DNA of 64,000 bases from Cardinalis cardinalis (lineage: Eukaryota; Chordata; Aves; Passeriformes; Cardinalidae), in contig JACDOX010000366.1 of NCBI GenBank assembly GCA_014549065.1, forward strand, positions 79,092-143,091, given 5' to 3'. Under the pieces are notes generated by a model, which was given only the letters and a program-made list of their open reading frames with translations, had not been told where the DNA came from and ran no database searches. Shown here piece by piece: positions 58,300-64,000 of this stretch; position 1 is the first letter of the stretch, and each line of letters begins with the position of its first letter. The position numbers and the translations under genes were made by a program.

Positions 58300-60784
58300 C
58301 TCCTGACAGCATCCTAGAAATCAGCAGCTCATGGTATTTCTGGTGAGGCTGTGGGGACTCCCTCTCTGCTGCTCTGAGCCTCTGGAAGGAGCCTTTTACT
58401 CCTTGGTGCAGTCCTTGATGTGCAATGAGCAGCCACAACTCTGACAACAACATTCTGCACTTCCTCAGTTACTGCAGCTCAACTCAAAATTCCCTTTCAG
58501 AGCCTGCACAAAAGAGGCTGATGTGCCTGAGCAGTGGGTAGGAGAGGCAGTGTTTGTGCAGCTGGGGGAACCGGAGATCTGACGGACTCAGTGATGTGCC
58601 CGCTGTCACTCGGGAGGGAGGGAGGGCTCTGTGCACCAGACACTGGGAACAGAAGTGTCTGCTCCTCCAGCATGCAGAGCTCACCTGCCCTCAGCACTGC
58701 CCCTCCGGCCTCCCCGTGCTCCCTGCCCTGCCTTGCCCACACTACCACATCCCCATCTTCCTTCTAGGAAAAAATTAAATGTGGAAAAAAAAAAAGCTAC
58801 TTCTTCTATTATAGCTGGTTTGGGGTTCNTCTTCAAACACAACCCTTTCACAATATGGTTTTTTTTTCCTTGTTTTCTGTGTGTGCCCACTTTGTTTTCC
58901 AGCTCTATCCAAAATACCCGGGACTGTGTAGCTGGCTGATTGGTGTCTTCTGGGGTCTCTTCTCCTTTGATAAAATGCTGCTGGCTGTTCTGTACCTGCT
59001 ACTTTATATCCTCCTCCCTCACATATATAGCTACCTATATCATATGGAAAGGATCAAACAGTTTTGATTTTTCCCAATGATACTGAGAAATGCAATATTT
59101 ATCACAGGTTACTTGCAGAGAAGAAGAAAGGAGAATCTAAGAGTGTTCCCTTCAGCTGTTTTTCTGTCAAGGCACGGTGTATGTCCCAGTCCACTTGTTT
59201 TGCTCAGTGTGTTAGTTCTGCTCACTACCAGCTGTAATGCAGCAAGACTGATAAAGTTGGTTGCCTATTGGCCATGTGAAGGAGAAAAAACAACCAAAGC
59301 TGGTTGTTAGTTATCCCCACTAAAGTGCTAAACAAATCTCCCAGCAGCTAAACTCCCTTCCCTTTTTATTACTTACTGTACCTTGTAAATCAAATATTTA
59401 TTAACTGAAAACAGCTTTGCTCACTGACTGATCTCGCAAACATGGGACAAATTCACCACAGCCAGCCAGTGGCCAATTGCTTATTCAGGCTGCTAAAGGA
59501 AATCAGCCTGGTGGAAAGACAAACTCGGTGATGATTTTCCTTCCCCCCTTCCCCACTTCCCAGGAACAAACCTCTCACGTCACCACTTTGCCTGCCATAT
59601 TTACCTTTCATGAAAATCAGTGTGTCTGAAGGAGGTCACTGCTACCCTTTTGAAGAGGACTTTATTTTTGTTTNGTTGTGTTTATTTTTTGTTGTGCCTG
59701 CGTGGGAAATGAAGCTTTAGCGGTTTGAAAAGGCAGGAGCAGGCACAGGCATTGTTTCAATTAGCACATTGGGTCTGTCACCCGGTGAAATGAAAAGATC
59801 CTTTAAGCAGCTGCTTCTGTGGCTGCTGTCTGATCATCTCTGGCTTCATGTTAATCTGTGGGGGTCCTCAAGAGTCCGACTGCAGCAAGCTTGAAGCCCT
59901 TGGATGTTGAGGGATGACAGGATGAGAAGAACAAAACTGAGCTCACCCTTGCTTTCTCTTCCTCTGCAAGTGCTGCCNCTAATCTTGAAAGATCTTTGCA
60001 TCATCCCAGGCTCTGCCTTTGGTTGCTGTAATGAAAGTGATTTGCTGTCCCTTGTCTGATAAATATCCCCTGGAATGACAGCACAGTTGTGCTCTTTCAC
60101 TGAGAGGGAGGCAGAGAAGGAGCAGGAATTGCAGGCATTTAAGAGAGGCTCTCCAAGGAGCTGTTCAGTGATGCAATTTTCCCTCCCTGCCAAGGCCAGG
60201 GTCACCTGCTGCAAGCACATGTGTTGCAGTAAGTGCACTCAGCAGGCTGAGTATCAGCACCAAGTCCATTTTCAGTGACTCTTGTGGGGCCTCAGGACCC
60301 ACACCTTGCGCCTTGAACTTTTGCTCAGCAACTCGACGCTGATGTTCACCAGCCACAGCTGATGATTGCATTGATTTCACTGGTTATTACCAAAAGGACT
60401 TCAAATATCATTAATGTTTTGTGTCATTATCTTTGTTCTCTCCCTCTTGGAGTAATTTGAGGATTATGCAGCAATTCTGTGCTCACAGCAGCACTTTCAC
60501 CCAGCCAGAGGCAGCAGCCTGCTCCTGGCTGTGTGCTGGACTCAAGGGCNGCTCTCCTCCGTCAGGCTGGGGAGGTCCTGCAGCACATTTTCCTGGAGAG
60601 CAGCAGGAAGCCATCAGGACCTCTGCAGCACTTTGGGAATCTGTGACTGTGCAGCAAGAGGGGCCTCAGGAGCACTGGGAGCCTCCCAGTCAGAGGGACA
60701 GGGCTGGGCAGCAGGGAAGGGGCAGCTGCCCCACGGGTCATGTCTGCTGGNTTGAGCCCTTTTCTGACCCAGAGATGGGGCAAC
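58300..60784. other. Intergenic DNA with locally raised G+C
   Basis: Contains the open segment at 58903-59067 described separately. G+C-rich pockets near 58530-58740 and 60450-60740 carry overlapping open frames on both strands with no family similarity. I treat these as compositional. Confidence 0.5.
58903..59067 (+). other. Unassigned open segment behind a strong splice acceptor
   Basis: A pyrimidine-rich tract and GTTTTCCAG precede 54 open codons starting LYPKYPGLCSWLIG and ending in HMERIKQF, with TGA at 59065-59067. The middle is strongly hydrophobic, enough for one or two membrane helices. It is not SLC15A5: that gene ends at 37800 and the phase would not fit. I recognise no family. 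It could be a terminal exon of an unknown transcript or a chance open frame. Confidence 0.2.
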
Positions 60785-61330
60785 TGAGNGGNNTTTTAAG
60801 AACTTCTATTCTATTTTCAGTCTCATGAGAAGGGTGAGACAATACAGATGTTATAACTCACTCTATCNCAATCAGAAGCCAACTATTTCCTAATTACAAT
60901 ACACTACAAGTGTTTCTTGGTGTATCAGCTTTAGCCACACCNTGCTGTAAATTCCTTACAGNCANTCANNTAAAATTACCCCTTGTGGGTCAGAGCTAGA
61001 ACAGAGAGCACAGAGCTCTACTGCAATGCATCTTTCACAGTTCTATTTCTCCAAACTATCNAGTCTTATNTACAAAANCATCCTTTGAAACTTGTTTCTA
61101 GCTCCATTTCTCTCTCAGCAACGTCTGTCCTATTCCATGGCATCTCTAAGTCAGCATTTCTCATCTCAAGGTTTGCATACAGATNCTCANTGTGTGAATC
61201 TTCTGTCAGGCTTTGGGAATTCTCTACAAATTCAATTTCCCACATTGTCCACCTCATGAGGGCACTTAGAGCACCTGGTTCACTGCCACAAGAGGACAGG
61301 GTCCTTACTGCATGTTCCTGAAGTCACAGG
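60785..61330 (-). mobile_element. Probable endogenous-retrovirus-derived repeat, minus strand
   Basis: About 14 N bases cluster in some 400 bases, the densest in the window apart from the gap, as expected if reads from many copies were merged. The text (for example GGTGTATCAGCTTTAGCCAC and TCCATGGCATCTCTAAGTC) resembles an ERV-related passerine repeat as I recall it, whose sense direction here is minus. A 63-codon open stretch lies on the minus strand at 61066-61257. Family, boundaries and element part (LTR or 3' internal region) are unresolved. Confidence 0.5.
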
Positions 61331-61885
61331 TGATCAGGACTTTCCAGGCTAGACACATTTTTTTTTTTCCAAATGCTAAAAACTATAATCATATCTGGCT
61401 CTTNTGACCTGGTGAATTATTGCTAATATTTTCCCTTTTTCATTTTTATACCTTTGGATAGTTGAAGATGGATATACTCTGCCTTTAATCACTTTGCCAA
61501 GCTGGAAATATTTATATATTTATAAAAAAAGGGGAAAATCTACATTTTATATTTGTGACAAGATGCATGAGCATTGCTGAGCAAGAAGCAACTGCCAGAA
61601 CCCACAAATCTCTGGGTTAATTTTACATCCACCAAGCAGGGGTGATATATTTTATGTGTGCATTAACAAGATGGTCATCAGGGACTGCTCGTTTGGATAA
61701 TAAAATAGCCACAAAGTCACTGTTGGGTTTTTGTTGGGTTTTTTTTTCTTTTTAATTCACTTTTAATGTGTATAAACTATTGTCTTCAAAGGTCCCTGAC
61801 AACAGAGCAAGAGTGAAGTGGGGAAAGGCAAGGAATCCATGGAAAGCTGCTCACAGAGCCATTGCAAACACACCCCCACACTCAG

Positions 61886-61960
61886 TTACTGGTTAACTGG
61901 AACAGGATGGTTACTGGTTAACTGGGACAGGATGGTTACTGGTTAACTGGGACAGGATGG
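61886..61960. repeat. Tandem repeat, three 25-bp units
   Basis: Three head-to-tail copies of TTACTGGTTAACTGGGACAG plus GATGG. The first copy differs by one base (GGAACAGG). Each unit contains GTTAAC. Confidence 0.95.
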
Positions 61961-63446
61961 GCTCAGCCTGATGCCAGACCCCAGAACCTGCCCCATCTGC
62001 TGCAGGATGTTTGCCTTGCCACAGGTACCTGATGGATGAGGGTGGGATGGGTGTCAGGCTGTGCATAACACAAGCACAAAAAGGTCAAAATGCTAAATTA
62101 GTTGTTTGCCTTTCCTGTNTGACAGTATTATTCTGCAATTCTGAGCTTTCAGGTCTTTCCACTCTGCCCCAAGACTACTCAGAAAATGTTTTGAGTAGCC
62201 TATCTGTAGGCTATTTAGGAAAAGGAAAGGTTTTGAGGAAAATCTTGGACTCCAATGTGTGTCCAGAGTAATCTTATGTTTACAACCCTCCTACACTTAC
62301 CTAGAAATGTGCTTTCAAAGCTTTGCTTGCTTGCTCCAGACTAGATATTTCATTCCAGATAAATACAGAAATGGCAGCATTCTTATCCAAACCTTTCTGC
62401 TTGCCATGAAGTGGTGCTTGGCCATTAAAAAAAAACCCAAAAAAACAAAAGAAGAAGAAGAAAACAATCAGCTCCTTTCTTTGTAGTGCATTTCTGGCTA
62501 ATGGGAATAGGCCCTGTACTGGCACCTTAAACCAGGTATCAGCTCTAGGTTTAGTCCATTTCTCACAAGAGTGTTTATTTGCTGGCTGCTGTTTGTTATT
62601 CTGAAATTGCATTTTNTTCTTTAAGGTTTGCTTTGCTTTTTTGATGGTGTTCTGGGTTTGTTTTTTAAAAATTGTGTTAAACTGGTCCTGATTTTCCATA
62701 TAGACTCTCAGACAATAGAAGGCACCAAANGCAGGAGCCCATTTACTTATAAAATGTTTTGGGTAAAAGTTTTTAGGCTGAAGCAGAGACAACCTAATGG
62801 TTGTAGTTTGGAAGTAACTTTAAACATGAAAAACAATTTNCTCCCTGAATTTTTCAGCCAATCCATTAAGACTCCATGATTTATTCTTTCAAACTCTTCT
62901 TTATCTCTGACTGTATTTGTTACACAGCCAAGCTATGTCCAGTTTGCACCTGCCNGACCCCAGGGAATTAATCTAATTTGCTGTCTGTAAATAAGGGGGT
63001 GAAGTTTGCCTGGAGGCTGGGGGAGAGGGGTGAGCAGACGTGTGATGAGGGGTCTGTCACCCATGTAAGTGAGGAGAAACACTCTGGCTGGGTGTCAAAA
63101 GCACATTAGAGGAAGCAAGCCTTTCCCACTAATTGGTTTCTAAGTATCGTTTATTCNTCTTGTCACCAGATTCACTCACAGCTCTGGGAGCACAGCACTC
63201 CTCAGTCTGACTTGGTGGNGTTCCTTCACCCTTTGCTACGGACTGTGGGGTGTGGCAGCTGCTCTGGGGCACCAAACCCCTCTCCTGCAGGTGCAGGGGC
63301 GTTTGTGCCAGCTCTGTGAAGGAATCAGGGCTCCCAGGGCAGTGGGGAGCTTGTGGGGCACTGAGCCTTGCTGTCCTGCACTGGGGATGCTGAGCAGAGC
63401 AGGGAGCAGAGCTGAGCCCTGCCCACCCCCAGCAAACATGGGGACA

Positions 63447-63562
63447 GTCAAGGTCAGGTTGGATGTGGCTCTGAGCAGCCTGGTCTGGTTGAAGATATGC
63501 CTGCCCATGGTTGGACTATTTGGCTTCTAGGGATTCCAACCCAGACNGTGACTCTGTGGTGT
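63447..63562 (+). mobile_element. CR1 LINE 3'-end fragment, plus strand
   Basis: GTCAAGGTCAGGTTGGATGT, GAGCAGCCTGGTCTGGTTGA, TGCCTGCCCATGGTTGGAC and GGATTCCAACCCAGAC follow the avian CR1 3' end in order and close with a GTGACTCTGTGG tail. Confidence 0.85.
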
Positions 63563-64000
63563 CTGGGCCCTTCTTTACCAGGAGGGATTGCCATGGTGNC
63601 TTTGGCTGCACGTTCCTGGCCACTTGCAGTAAGTGGGGTTGACCCTGGGCTGGATTGGGTGGGGGGCCCAACCCAAAAAAATAACTCTGGGACATGATGG
63701 GAAATTGNTGTTTTAAAACCAAAGTAGGTCCCAGACACATCCAGCTGCATGGGATGAGCNAGGAGGTGACCACATGGTAATCCTGCTCACTTTCCTCCTC
63801 CCAGCTGAGCATCAGGGAAACTTCTTGATCCTCTTTCCCTCTTCATCCCAGAGGCAGCCAGGCGGTTTCCCTCCCACGAGGAGATGGGAGAAGGAGGGGA
63901 GGAATGGCAGATTTGTGAAAGGAGCACTGTGCCTCTGACAGCTTGCAGATGCACAGGAAACAAGGTTGGCAAAAGGCAGCATTAGGTGTTCCTGCTGCCA

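Larger units (their letters stand above)
61331..64000. other. Intergenic DNA to the window end
   Basis: No exon was recognised. It holds the 25-bp tandem repeat, a CR1 tail and an A/GAA-rich run near 62425-62463. Sequence beyond about 63170 is more G+C-rich, with overlapping open frames that look compositional. Confidence 0.55.

Noticed and set aside
58903..58939. Candidate last exon of SLC15A5 spliced from exon 8 in phase 2
   Set aside because: It would give only a dozen residues after a 22.7-kb intron. The exon at 37656-37800 fits the phase and the known C-terminal tail far better.
60421..60828. 135-codon plus-strand frame and overlapping minus-strand frames in a G+C-rich pocket
   Set aside because: Both strands are open because the region lacks A+T-rich stops. 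No motif, start context or splice pattern supports coding.
62301..62792. 163-codon minus-strand open frame, the longest in the window
   Set aside because: It is low-complexity (Lys/Gln and poly-Phe from A-rich runs) with no recognisable domain or splice context.

Overview
The window is vertebrate nuclear DNA, about 40% G+C, most likely from a songbird (passerine). The evidence is CR1 LINE fragments with typical avian 3' ends, LTR pieces that resemble passerine endogenous retrovirus LTRs as I remember them, and one widely spaced gene with GT-AG introns. Single N bases are scattered through the sequence, roughly one per 300-400 bases, and there is one 25-N gap. This suggests a consensus in which ambiguous positions were masked. 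Nothing prokaryotic is present: no operon, CRISPR array or phage.

The only protein-coding gene I can support is a complete nine-exon SLC15A5 gene on the + strand, coding from 11095 to 37800. SLC15A5 is an orphan member of the proton-coupled oligopeptide transporter (POT/PTR) family. All nine coding exons join in consistent phase, every intron is GT...AG, and the product is 577 residues. Human SLC15A5 is about 579 residues, from memory. I found no internal stop or frameshift. Four codons contain an N that could change the residue.

Region by region: 1-11094 is 5' flank with a possible hAT-type DNA transposon remnant, a minus-strand CR1 and a long (TA)n tract beside the N gap. 11095-37800 is SLC15A5. 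Its introns hold two CR1 pieces (both in intron 6), one copy of a 201-bp direct repeat (intron 7) and small hairpins. 37801-38125 is the probable 3' UTR, ending near an AATAAA. The second copy of the 201-bp repeat follows at 38181-38381. 38382-64000 is a gene-poor flank of about 26 kb with two probable solo LTRs, a further ERV-like segment, two CR1 tails, a 77-bp inverted repeat, short tandem repeats and an unassigned 55-codon open segment behind a good splice acceptor at 58903.

I did not find a convincing undescribed biological system. The most useful second-look items are the intact but functionally uncharacterised transporter with an odd exon 2 donor, the 201-bp duplication that brackets the end of the gene, the long inverted repeat at 40.5 kb, and the clusters of N bases that seem to mark multi-copy sequence.
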